Positions 1 to 6,044 of a stretch of DNA of 42,438 bases are shown piece after piece. A program made the position numbers and the translations under genes. The number at the start of each line of letters is the position of its first letter. Position 1 is the stretch's first letter. Under the pieces are notes generated by a model. It saw nothing but the letters and a program-made list of their open reading frames with translations, had not been told where the DNA came from and ran no database searches. Source of the stretch: a virus; IMG/VR virus record IMGVR_UViG_3300044591_000287, positions 1-42,438 of that record. One strand, 5' to 3'.

Positions 1-1
1 A

Positions 2-40
2 GCAATTTTGCGCGGAGAATCAGATGAACTCGATGACTGA
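2..40 (+). CDS. 3' fragment of the 83-aa hypothetical gene cut by the window start
   Basis: The last 12 codons and the TGA stop of a gene whose full copy lies at 41635-41886. The reading frame and bases are identical to the end of that copy. The truncation is due to the contig end and not to mutation. Confidence 0.75.
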   Translation, partial: AILRGESDELDD

Positions 41-269
41 CCTCTCTCCCGCCGCGCAGGCAGTGCTAGATGCGTACAACGCAGGATTTATTCAACCAGT
101 TGCTGTGCATCACAAACCGCGCATCGCTGCCGCCCTGCGAGCTGCTGCGGATCAGGTATTAGCTGCCCAATGGGAAGGGCAAATACATCCCGATGCAGCG
201 CACAGTCTCGGTATCAACTGGACCCGCGACGCGCTGCACGCCATCGCCGCCGAGCTGGAGGGCCAATGA
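24..269 (+). CDS. Hypothetical phage protein, 81 aa (first copy)
   Basis: An Ala-rich, probably all-helical protein that starts MNSMTDLSPAAQAVLDAY and ends in a second helix, DALHAIAAELEGQ. I cannot assign a function. Translation could begin at the ATG at 24, which lies inside the end of the upstream gene, or at the ATG at 33. The stop overlaps the next start as ATGA, so the two genes are translationally coupled. A second copy at 41870-42115 differs by only two residues (Q-I-H against R-I-E near position 52) despite several silent changes, which shows the protein is under purifying selection and is really made. Confidence 0.7.
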   Translation: MNSMTDLSPAAQAVLDAYNAGFIQPVAVHHKPRIAAALRAAADQVLAAQWEGQIHPDAAHSLGINWTRDALHAIAAELEGQ

Positions 270-589
270 TCCGCCTTGCATTGCTGCTGTTGCTACAAAC
301 ACCCGCCATGGCGCAGCCCAGCAGATCCGTTACCGCCACGGTCTACGACGGCTGGTTCCATGGCCGCGTCACCTATTGCGGCCAGACGTACCAGCACTGG
401 GGCGTCAGCGCCGCGCACCCATGGCTGAGCTGCGGCACCCGTGTTCGCGTCAGCCATCAAGGCCGCACGCTGGTGGTGCCGGTGACCGATCGCTGCGACT
501 GCAGCAGCATCGACCTCAGTGCTGGCGCTGCGCACCGCTTAGGCGTGCCGCTTGACGGCATCGCAACCGTTCGCATCTCACACCAATGA
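266..589 (+). CDS. Secreted RlpA-like double-psi beta-barrel protein
   Basis: A 107-aa protein with a clear signal peptide: Met-Ile-Arg, then a Leu-rich stretch ending at AMAQ. The mature part has the RlpA-like double-psi beta-barrel pattern: TATVYDGWFHG near the start, a conserved Gly-Thr-Arg-Val-Arg-Val strand, then VPVTDRC and S-I-D-L-S before the last strand. RlpA relatives are lytic transglycosylases or glycan-binding proteins of the cell wall. The Asp in TDRC is the position equivalent to the family's catalytic Asp. The start at 266 is chosen because the signal peptide begins there and it overlaps the upstream stop. Its place among early genes, far from the endolysin, suggests wall modification during infection rather than lysis. 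That role is inferred. Confidence 0.8.
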   Translation: MIRLALLLLLQTPAMAQPSRSVTATVYDGWFHGRVTYCGQTYQHWGVSAAHPWLSCGTRVRVSHQGRTLVVPVTDRCDCSSIDLSAGAAHRLGVPLDGIATVRISHQ

Positions 590-789
590 ACGACCCAGTC
601 AACCACCCATCGCATTACACGCAAGGCGGCATCGAGTGCATCGAAGCTATCCAGGCAGCACTGACGCCAGAAGAGTTCAAAGGCTACTGCAAAGGTAACG
701 TGCTGAAATATGTCTGGCGTGAGCAACACAAAGGCGGCACTGAGTCACTGCGCAAAGCCAATTGGTACATGCAATGGCTGGTCAAATAA
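586..789 (+). CDS. DUF3310 family protein
   Basis: A 67-aa protein with the DUF3310 signature: VNHPSHYTQGGIECIEAI at the N-terminus, then GNVLKYVWREQHKGG and the closing ANWYMQWL. The family is widespread in phages and is sometimes labelled as a nucleotide kinase, but its biochemical role is not established. The start overlaps the RlpA stop as ATGA. In the right-hand copy of the repeat only the first two codons (Met-Ser instead of Met-Asn) are present before the window ends, which fits a strain variant of the same gene. Confidence 0.85.
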   Translation: MNDPVNHPSHYTQGGIECIEAIQAALTPEEFKGYCKGNVLKYVWREQHKGGTESLRKANWYMQWLVK

Positions 790-1010
790 ACAAAGGCCGC
801 AACTTTACGGTCAACATCCGCATGAGCCGTGAAGAGATCGAAGCTGCTCGCAAACTAGGCGACGGCAACATTAGCATGGGCTTCCGTCATGCCATCCGGT
901 ATGCCTGCTGGAAGAACATGCGCCCGATTAAGCTCAGCACCATGCTGCGCAGTGCGGCCGTCATGGCACAGGATCTAGAAGATGCCCGCGATTCAAGTTC
1001 AATGCCCTAG
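774..1010 (+). CDS. Small hypothetical protein, possible DNA-binding regulator
   Basis: A 78-aa protein. A short basic start (MAGQINKGRNF) leads into a strand-like VNIRMS, then EEIEAARKLGDGNISMGF and a helical tail. The order short strand, helix, Gly-Asp-Gly-Asn turn, helix recalls ribbon-helix-helix phage proteins, but the match is weak. The ATG at 774 is preferred to a TTG at 762. It overlaps the DUF3310 gene by 16 bases, and its 3' end overlaps the zinc-ribbon gene. Confidence 0.65.
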   Translation: MAGQINKGRNFTVNIRMSREEIEAARKLGDGNISMGFRHAIRYACWKNMRPIKLSTMLRSAAVMAQDLEDARDSSSMP

Positions 1011-1206
1011 CTGCACATCTAGGCAGACATACATCGTCATGACCAATCAACTTGACGATGGCACTATTGTTAGACGTCGCCACTGCAGGGCCTGCGATCA
1101 TCGGTGGTACACGCAGCAACCAGCCGAAGTGCAGGTGCCGCGCTGCCTATTGCAGTGGTCCAATAAAAAGTACATCATCGCTATCCGCAACAATGATCCT
1201 TTGTGA
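982..1206 (+). CDS. Zinc-ribbon protein, NrdR-like N-terminal type
   Basis: A 74-aa protein with two Cys pairs, C-P-S-C at residues 8-11 and C-R-A-C at 35-38. Between them sits an Arg-Arg-Arg strand, as in the N-terminal zinc ribbon of NrdR-type regulators (V-R-R-R-H-C-R-A-C). It lacks the ATP-cone domain of real NrdR, so it is a free zinc ribbon, perhaps a nucleic-acid or protein adaptor. It overlaps its upstream neighbour by 29 bases and the dcd start by 14 bases. Confidence 0.65.
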   Translation: MPAIQVQCPSCTSRQTYIVMTNQLDDGTIVRRRHCRACDHRWYTQQPAEVQVPRCLLQWSNKKYIIAIRNNDPL

Positions 1207-1744
1207 CACCGAGATCCACGACCTGATCGAACAGGGCATGGTGCAGCATCACCAGCAAGAGCTGATCAACCCTGCCAGCTTGGACCTGCGACTTGGCAAT
1301 CTGATCATGCTTGAATCGGTGGAGTCGCACCAGATGATTCCACTGTCGATCAAGGACTACACCGCCGAGCATCCGTATCAGTTGGTGCCAGGGCAGTTCA
1401 TCCTTGCGCAGACCATCGAGACGTTCGTCATGCCGGAGGATGTCGCCGGGTTGTTCTTCCTAAAGTCAAGCCGCGCACGCGAGGGTTATGAGAACCTGCA
1501 CGCCGGCTATGCCGACCCAGGCTGGCATGGCAGCGCACTAACGCTGGAACTCAAGAATGCCCGGCAGTTGCAGCCGCTGCCGATCTATCCAGGGCTGAAG
1601 ATCGGGCAAATGGTATTCTTCCGCATGAGCCAACGCCCGGCACTGAGCTACGCGCTGACTGGCAGCTACAACAACGACCAGCTAGTCGCGGCCTCCAAGC
1701 AGTTCAGCAGCCGCAGCCAGATGCCACGGTTCAACGCTGCATGA
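1193..1744 (+). CDS. dcd: dCTP deaminase
   Basis: A 183-aa protein of normal length for the dCTP deaminase/dUTPase-fold family, which turns dCTP into dUTP in the cytoplasm. Visible landmarks are INPASLDLRLG near the N-terminus, the substrate-binding S-S-R-A-R motif, ADPGWHGSALTLELKN (the Glu after the Trp-Gly turn is the position of the catalytic base) and the PGLKIGQMVFF strand. The ATG at 1193 gives the family start M-I-L-C-D. Two longer in-frame extensions lack the fold. No dUTPase or thymidylate synthase was seen nearby, so the product either feeds host enzymes or the protein has both activities. Confidence 0.92.
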   Translation: MILCDTEIHDLIEQGMVQHHQQELINPASLDLRLGNLIMLESVESHQMIPLSIKDYTAEHPYQLVPGQFILAQTIETFVMPEDVAGLFFLKSSRAREGYENLHAGYADPGWHGSALTLELKNARQLQPLPIYPGLKIGQMVFFRMSQRPALSYALTGSYNNDQLVAASKQFSSRSQMPRFNAA

Positions 1745-1924
1745 GCGCATCGCTTCAGCGATTAACCACTTGATCTGTGATCGCTGGCTGGCCTCTTGTT
1801 CAGCCAGCAACAGCGCATACTCCAGCAGTGCGTTGTAGTCCTTTGCTGCATGTAGCTCACGCAACATTTGGGCATTGGCTGCGCCGTGAAATTGTGCTTC
1901 CATTGTGTGAACTAACGGATTCAT
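1682..1924 (-). CDS. Hypothetical helical protein on the opposite strand
   Basis: About 80 aa and strongly helix-forming: MNPLVHTMEAQFHG, then repeated Leu-Glu-Ala patterns such as ALLEYALLLAEQEASQ and IKWLIAEAM. It fills the otherwise empty gap of 181 bases between dcd and the sigma gene, and overlaps the end of dcd. ATGs at 1927 and 1939 are alternative starts, and none has a strong ribosome site. It is transcribed against its neighbours, so it would need its own promoter inside the sigma gene. Composition looks like a real protein, but I do not recognise the family. Confidence 0.5.
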   Translation of the reverse strand: MNPLVHTMEAQFHGAANAQMLRELHAAKDYNALLEYALLLAEQEASQRSQIKWLIAEAMRSCSVEPWHLAAAAELLGGRD

Positions 1925-1925
1925 C

Positions 1926-2822
1926 ATGTCTGACAGCATCAAGAACTATCTCAACAGTATCGCCAAGTATCCACTGTTGACACCGCAGCAAGAGATACAA
2001 CTTGGGAGGCGCGTGCAGCGGTTGCGTGAGCTGCAATCACTGGATCGCCCGTTGACCAATGCCGAACAGCGTGAGAGGCGCAGCGGTGAACGCGCCCGCC
2101 AGCGGTTCATCCAGTGCAACCTGCAACTGGTCGTGCATGTCGCCCGCAGGTACGACAAGCGCAACAACAAGACCATGGAGCTACTCGACCTGATCCAAGA
2201 GGGCAACATCGGCCTATCGCGTGCTGTTGAGCTGTTCGACCCGAGCCGCGGCTACAAGTTCTCGACCTACGCCTACTGGTGGATCCGCCAAGGCATCACG
2301 CGCGCATTGATCAGCAGCGATGCCATCATCCGGCTGCCAATCGGCGTGCACGAGACGATGTACAAGATCAACCGCACGATCCAGGCTCTCAGCCATCAGC
2401 TCGGCTACCAACCGACCATCACCAGAGTGGCAGAAGAGATTGACATGGACCCCGGCGAGTTGTCCAATTTGCTCCGGCAAACCTATACCGTTACCAGCAT
2501 CGACCAGCAAATCAACAACTCAGAAGGCCATAGCATTGTCGACACCATTGCTGACCCCAATGTAGTTGACAATGACATCAGCCAAGATGTGCAGATCATG
2601 CTGCGTTACGTTGACCAGTACCTAGACGATAGAACCAAAGCAGTTATTGAAGCGCGGTCGTGTTATCCAGCCGTCACATGGACGCAGCTTGAACGCGAGT
2701 ATGGCATCTCAAAGACTGCCCTGTACGACATCTATAAGCGCGGCGTCGGTCGCATCCGTATGCTGATGAGCAACCCCCTGACGGACACGCCCCTTGGAAC
2801 CAACGATCAAGCGTCACGGTGA
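1926..2822 (+). CDS. Sigma-70 family RNA polymerase sigma factor, group 2-like
   Basis: A 298-aa sigma factor. Region 1.2 is at residues 4-34 (IKNYLNSIAKYPLLTPQQEI). Region 2 is at 55-135, with the core-binding NLQLVVHVARRY, then LLDLIQEGNIGLSRAVELFD and the -10-reading helix FSTYAYWWIRQGITRAL. Region 3 is at 140-215 and a divergent region 4 at 225-281 ends in a helix-turn-helix. The wording of regions 1.2 and 2 is like group 2 sigma factors of cyanobacteria. Region 4 is much less conserved, so its -35 preference may be phage-specific. It is the last gene of the rightward block and could redirect host polymerase to late promoters. That regulatory role is an inference. Confidence 0.93.
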   Translation: MSDSIKNYLNSIAKYPLLTPQQEIQLGRRVQRLRELQSLDRPLTNAEQRERRSGERARQRFIQCNLQLVVHVARRYDKRNNKTMELLDLIQEGNIGLSRAVELFDPSRGYKFSTYAYWWIRQGITRALISSDAIIRLPIGVHETMYKINRTIQALSHQLGYQPTITRVAEEIDMDPGELSNLLRQTYTVTSIDQQINNSEGHSIVDTIADPNVVDNDISQDVQIMLRYVDQYLDDRTKAVIEARSCYPAVTWTQLEREYGISKTALYDIYKRGVGRIRMLMSNPLTDTPLGTNDQASR

Positions 2823-2823
2823 C

Positions 2824-2967
2824 ATGTGGCGCGTCTGTATCAACGGCATGTGCCGTGATCATGCGCAAGATTGGCAGGCGCTTATCTTCTATCATCAGAT
2901 GTTGAATCAATCAACCAATCCTGAATCTTTAATACGCGATCAACAGTCCATGAGTCCTGACGGCTAA
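2824..2967 (+). CDS. Possible 47-aa protein after the sigma gene
   Basis: An open frame that starts one base after the sigma stop codon (MWRVCINGMCRDHAQDWQAL and onward). It overlaps the 3' end of the HNH gene on the other strand by 86 bases. It has a plausible protein composition and would be translated by re-initiation, but there is no recognised family. The 59-base gap it starts in (2823-2881) also holds the small dyad ACGGCA-TG-TGCCGT at 2843-2856, in a place where convergent transcripts should end. Confidence 0.3.
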   Translation: MWRVCINGMCRDHAQDWQALIFYHQMLNQSTNPESLIRDQQSMSPDG

Positions 2968-3202
2968 ACCACTCGCGCCATTCCTCGCTGCCTTTTCTGC
3001 GGTTGCAATTGCGGCACGCTGGCACCAGATTGGTTGTAACTGTAGCGCCGCCTTTATGGCGTGGCTTGACGTGGTCCAGTGTGTCGGCTAGCGCACTGCA
3101 GTATGCGCACTGATGACCCCATGCCTCAAAGATCTGCTGCCTGAATTGATGCTTTGCACTGCGCTTAGAAACGAGATTCGAGCCATCAATCGAGTGATCC
3201 AC
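2882..3202 (-). CDS. HNH endonuclease
   Basis: A 106-aa HNH nuclease. C-A-Y-C near residue 33 and C-R-N-C near residue 63 form the structural zinc site. LDHVKPRHKGGATVTTNLV holds the catalytic His (Asp-His-Val) and the Asn, and the closing motif is CNRRKG. HNH proteins cut or nick DNA. In phages they act in packaging or as homing enzymes, but this one lies at the distal end of the late block, away from terminase, so its job is open. Its start overlaps the next gene upstream by 17 bases. Confidence 0.9.
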   Translation of the reverse strand: MDHSIDGSNLVSKRSAKHQFRQQIFEAWGHQCAYCSALADTLDHVKPRHKGGATVTTNLVPACRNCNRRKGSEEWREWFSRQDSWTVDRVLKIQDWLIDSTSDDRR

Positions 3203-3368
3203 GCAATTCGGGAATTGGTAGCACCTGAAGACTTAACCCCAGGATGTGATCGTTGGACGGCGCTAACTCAGTGAGTCGCGCTGCAAAGTCGTCCGATACC
3301 TCTCCCGGATCATCGTTGTCACTCTCAACGACGATGGTGTACTCGATCTCTAGGACGTACTGCTTCAT
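3186..3368 (-). CDS. Hypothetical acidic protein, 60 aa
   Basis: A small acidic protein (MKQYVLEIEYTIVVES, then an Asp-rich loop and DDFAARLTEL). The strand-helix-strand pattern suggests a small alpha/beta fold. No family is recognised. The start overlaps the phosphoesterase stop as ATGA and its end overlaps the HNH start, so the three genes are one translation unit. Confidence 0.65.
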   Translation of the reverse strand: MKQYVLEIEYTIVVESDNDDPGEVSDDFAARLTELAPSNDHILGLSLQVLPIPELRGSLD

Positions 3369-4219
3369 ACGGTTGGCCGGCAGGTGATGTCAACGCCACC
3401 GCGTTTGCGTGGCTTCAGCGTAAGCCAGATCCCACCAAGTGACTTAGGCATCACGATACGCTCAATGGCCCAGCCGCCAGTGCCGCCAAATTCCTGCTTG
3501 TAGGTGCCGGTTTGCAGGTGCCAGCGCTGCTCAATCCATGCCTTGCCGCTGTCAGCAATCCTGTAGCACGGATGCGCGACAATGCTGCGCTCATGGTTGT
3601 GGCCATTGACAATCACATCCGCATCTGGTGCGATGCTTGCATACCGGCCTCCACCCATGGTGCCTTTGGTGATGATGCCGCCCCATGCGCCGTGATGGAA
3701 GAACAACGTACACCGCCTGACGGCTTCATTCTCGCCACGATAGAACACAAACCGCACAAATCCTTGATAACCCATGTGCTCAGTGACGGCACCATCATTG
3801 CGCATGAGTCGGACCACGTTCTCTAGCGGGTCGATCTCTTGGTTGTTGAGCACGGCTGTTTCGTGGTTGCCGTCACCCATCATCAGGATCATGTCGCCGT
3901 ATGGCTTCAGCAGATCTGCTGATTCACGAAATACTAGGTCAAAGTAGTTGCCGCCTAGGTGCTCTGGCCTGATGTCACCCTTGCTGCCGCGGCGGTCTTT
4001 CTTGCCTTGCATCAGGCACAGCACATCACCAAAAAATAACGCATGACCGTTAGCATCACGGCATTCAGCTAAGTGTTGCAGTAGCAGTTTGCGGTTGCAT
4101 TTTGGATTGTCAAGGTGTATATCTGACGCGAGCAGGAATGTTGATTCTTCTTTGTGGCTGCTGTACGGTATCCGTATCTCTATCAATTCTGGCGATAGCC
4201 GTTTTGCGCTGATCGCCAT
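3365..4219 (-). CDS. Calcineurin-like metallophosphoesterase
   Basis: A 284-aa protein with all five metal motifs of the family: D-x-H at 33-35 (ASDIHLD), G-D at 64-65 (FFGDVL), G-D-G-N-H-E at 115-120, H at 175-176 (FFHHGAWGG) and G-H-N-H-E at 206-210. Such enzymes hydrolyse phosphodiesters or monoesters with two metal ions. The family includes nucleases, cyclic-nucleotide esterases and protein phosphatases, so the substrate cannot be read from sequence. It sits between the lysis genes and the HNH gene at the distal end of the late block. A DNA-end or signalling-nucleotide substrate is possible but unproven. Confidence 0.88.
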   Translation of the reverse strand: MAISAKRLSPELIEIRIPYSSHKEESTFLLASDIHLDNPKCNRKLLLQHLAECRDANGHALFFGDVLCLMQGKKDRRGSKGDIRPEHLGGNYFDLVFRESADLLKPYGDMILMMGDGNHETAVLNNQEIDPLENVVRLMRNDGAVTEHMGYQGFVRFVFYRGENEAVRRCTLFFHHGAWGGIITKGTMGGGRYASIAPDADVIVNGHNHERSIVAHPCYRIADSGKAWIEQRWHLQTGTYKQEFGGTGGWAIERIVMPKSLGGIWLTLKPRKRGGVDITCRPTV

Positions 4220-4247
4220 GCCGTGTGTAGCGGCTTACACCAGCAGT

Positions 4248-5309
4248 CTAATAGTCCCAGCGCACGCGAGGCCGGCCTTTGCGGACGCCAAGGTGCACGA
4301 ACCCTTTAGGTGCACCGTATCCAACGCTGTAGGGCCAGTTCTTGTCGCACCATGCCTGGACTGCGTTGATGTCGGCGCCTTGGATGTAGAAGTCCACTGC
4401 ACCGACGCTTGGCGCGTCGTATAGGTGCTCGCTGCTGCTGGCACCGCCAACCGAGCGGTTGATCGCCGCTGGCCTGTAGCCGCTGGTGATCACCACTGGT
4501 TTGCCGCCGAACGCGCCGCGTGCCCGCTCAAGGAACGCCGCCAGCTCGGCAGCGGTGTCCACTTGGTACTGGTGGTCAAAGCGCCGCGCATCCTGCCCGA
4601 GTGCAAACTCGCCCAGGGTGATGTGTGGGGTGATCCGTGCCGTGAACGGGCTGCTCGGTGTCAGCTTGGCGGTTTGCTGCTCGACTCCCCACATCCGACC
4701 CTCAGCCTGGCGTCGGCGCAATAGACCGGCTTCGACATTGGTGCCAGGGTTGCGGTACAGCAGCAGCGCGTCGGGCACCGCTGCCCAGTCCTTGTCCTTC
4801 AGGCACTTGCTGATCGTCTCGAATCCGGTGGTGCCGTAGAACCCGCTGCCCAGGTTGTAGGCGAAGCTGATCAGCGCAGACTGCTTGTCGCCGGACATGG
4901 CATTCCAGAACGGCACGGTCGCCCGCAGCTTCTCGGCGACACGTTCGATCTCAAGGTCCAGCAGCTTGCCAGCGTCGATGACGGTGATCTTGTCGCCGCG
5001 CTGCACCTTGCGGCCATCGCTGTACCTGGTGGTGCCGTAGCCGATGGTCCATGGCTCACCGCCACTGAGCGGATCGGGATAGGCCGACAGGTGACAGCCC
5101 TCGAACTCTTTGATCAGCTTGACGGCTGCGTCATAGCTGTGCACCTTGCCGCCTTGGCTCCATGTCTGGAACCATGGCTGATCCCTATTAAACAAATCAG
5201 GCGCAACCTTTAACAGCTCAGCTTCCAGTTCAACGATCGCCGCCTGCTGATGCGGCAGCGCCTTCCAGTACCGGAACAGGTCGCTGGGTTTGATCGGTGC
5301 TTTAGCCAC
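4248..5309 (-). CDS. Bimodular endolysin: GH24 muramidase plus M15 peptidase
   Basis: A 353-aa endolysin with two catalytic domains. Residues 1-50 are an uncharacterised helical leader. Residues 58-208 are a T4-type lysozyme domain: catalytic Glu70 in KEFEG, then AYPDP and TIGYGTT. Residues 222-353 are a D-Ala-D-Ala-type M15 peptidase: ITSGYRP, the zinc ligands His295 (SSSEHLYD) and Asp306 (GAVDF), and His339 in FVHLGV. The protein should cut both glycan and peptide bonds of peptidoglycan. It has no signal peptide, so it needs a holin. Two small membrane proteins lie directly upstream, and its start overlaps the first of them by 8 bases. Confidence 0.92.
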   Translation of the reverse strand: MAKAPIKPSDLFRYWKALPHQQAAIVELEAELLKVAPDLFNRDQPWFQTWSQGGKVHSYDAAVKLIKEFEGCHLSAYPDPLSGGEPWTIGYGTTRYSDGRKVQRGDKITVIDAGKLLDLEIERVAEKLRATVPFWNAMSGDKQSALISFAYNLGSGFYGTTGFETISKCLKDKDWAAVPDALLLYRNPGTNVEAGLLRRRQAEGRMWGVEQQTAKLTPSSPFTARITPHITLGEFALGQDARRFDHQYQVDTAAELAAFLERARGAFGGKPVVITSGYRPAAINRSVGGASSSEHLYDAPSVGAVDFYIQGADINAVQAWCDKNWPYSVGYGAPKGFVHLGVRKGRPRVRWDY

Positions 5310-5442
5310 GCTTGGGGAACATCAACTTAAGGGCCTGCAGCAGAAGCTGGATCCAGCTATTGGACTTGAGCGGCGTCAGCGCGATGATCTCGCTGCCAGC
5401 AGCAAGAACGATGGCGACAACGGCAACAGTCTGGGCGTCCAT
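5302..5442 (-). CDS. 46-aa membrane protein, probable lysis cassette member
   Basis: A short protein: MDAQTVAVVAIVLAAGSEII is one hydrophobic helix, followed by a polar middle and a second amphipathic stretch ending in FPKRG. The last 8 bases overlap the endolysin start, and the next upstream gene encodes another membrane protein. Size, single membrane helix and basic tail fit a holin or pinholin partner, but this is inferred from context. Confidence 0.7.
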   Translation of the reverse strand: MDAQTVAVVAIVLAAGSEIIALTPLKSNSWIQLLLQALKLMFPKRG

Positions 5443-5444
5443 AG

Positions 5445-5693
5445 TTAGCGGTGTGGTCGTGCCTCAAGCGTAGCGACGCGCTGCTCAACGCCATTGAGCC
5501 GCTTGAACGTCTCCTGGCGGTCGGCGCGGATGTCGGTGTGCATGACCTCAAGCTGCGTGGCGATGTGCTCCACTGCAGCGGTGAGCCTGATCACTGCCTC
5601 ACGGGCTTCATCGTTGCGACGGCTGAACCCCATGGCGCCCATAGCCGCCACGCTGATGGATGCGCCCGCAACAGCAGCGATCAGCTCGATCAT
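5445..5693 (-). CDS. Holin-like or XhlA-like membrane protein with coiled coil
   Basis: An 82-aa protein. Residues 1-22 are a membrane helix (MIELIAAVAGASISVAAMGA). Residues 28-78 are a charged, heptad-like helix with I-R-L-T-A-A-V and V-E-Q-R-V-A-T-L-E. The topology, one membrane anchor plus a cytoplasmic or periplasmic coiled coil, matches XhlA-type lysis accessory proteins and some spanin or antiholin subunits. It stands directly before the 46-aa membrane protein and the endolysin, so a lysis role is likely. Confidence 0.65.
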   Translation of the reverse strand: MIELIAAVAGASISVAAMGAMGFSRRNDEAREAVIRLTAAVEHIATQLEVMHTDIRADRQETFKRLNGVEQRVATLEARPHR

Positions 5694-5702
5694 GCCACTA
5701 GT

Positions 5703-6008
5703 CTAAGCAGCCCAGGGTAAGCCACTGGCCTTGCTGGGATGGCGCTGCTCATCGAGTTGGCTTTGCAGTGCTGCCTCGATCTGCTCAACGTCCAACCGTT
5801 CCTTGACCCAGCCGATGACGATCTCTTCGGTGAGGTCAGCGAAGGGGATCATGTCCTCCTCGGGACGCTCGAAGCCGATCGAGCCATAGGCGCCGGCTTT
5901 GTAGGTGCCGTCGTTGGCGTCGATGGTGTAGTGAGCCGTGAAGACGTAGCCGTCTGCGGTCTCGCGCTCCAGTTGAGCGATGTGCCAGGTGAAAACGGTG
6001 TCGGACAT
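5703..6008 (-). CDS. Conserved phage protein, 101 aa, between tail fibre and lysis genes
   Basis: The protein starts with strands FTWHIAQLERET and YVFTAHYTIDAND, a Gly-rich middle (GAYGSIGFERPEE) and an acidic helix with VIGWVKERLDVEQIEAAL. I recall this kind of protein from cyanophage genomes near tail genes, but no function is established and I do not assert a family name. It probably belongs with the baseplate or fibre group, judging from position alone. Confidence 0.7.
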   Translation of the reverse strand: MSDTVFTWHIAQLERETADGYVFTAHYTIDANDGTYKAGAYGSIGFERPEEDMIPFADLTEEIVIGWVKERLDVEQIEAALQSQLDEQRHPSKASGLPWAA

Positions 6009-6044
6009 GGTTAGTGAGTGACTGTGTAAGTGTAATACGGGTGT

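Larger units (their letters stand above)
1..592. repeat. Left copy of the divergent terminal repeat
   Basis: This stretch matches 41847-42438 without any gap. The first 127 bases are identical. The remaining 465 bases differ at 51 positions by my hand count, and most changes are silent. It holds the tail of one small gene, all of an 81-aa gene, all of the RlpA-like gene and the start codon of the DUF3310 gene. An exact 127-base match followed by steady divergence is what a de Bruijn assembler with k = 127 leaves when a circular genome closes on a strain variant. A true direct terminal repeat would be identical throughout. Confidence 0.9.

Noticed and set aside
170-589. Longer start for the RlpA-like protein
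   Set aside because: The signal peptide begins at 266. The 32 upstream codons are Arg-rich and lie within the previous gene.
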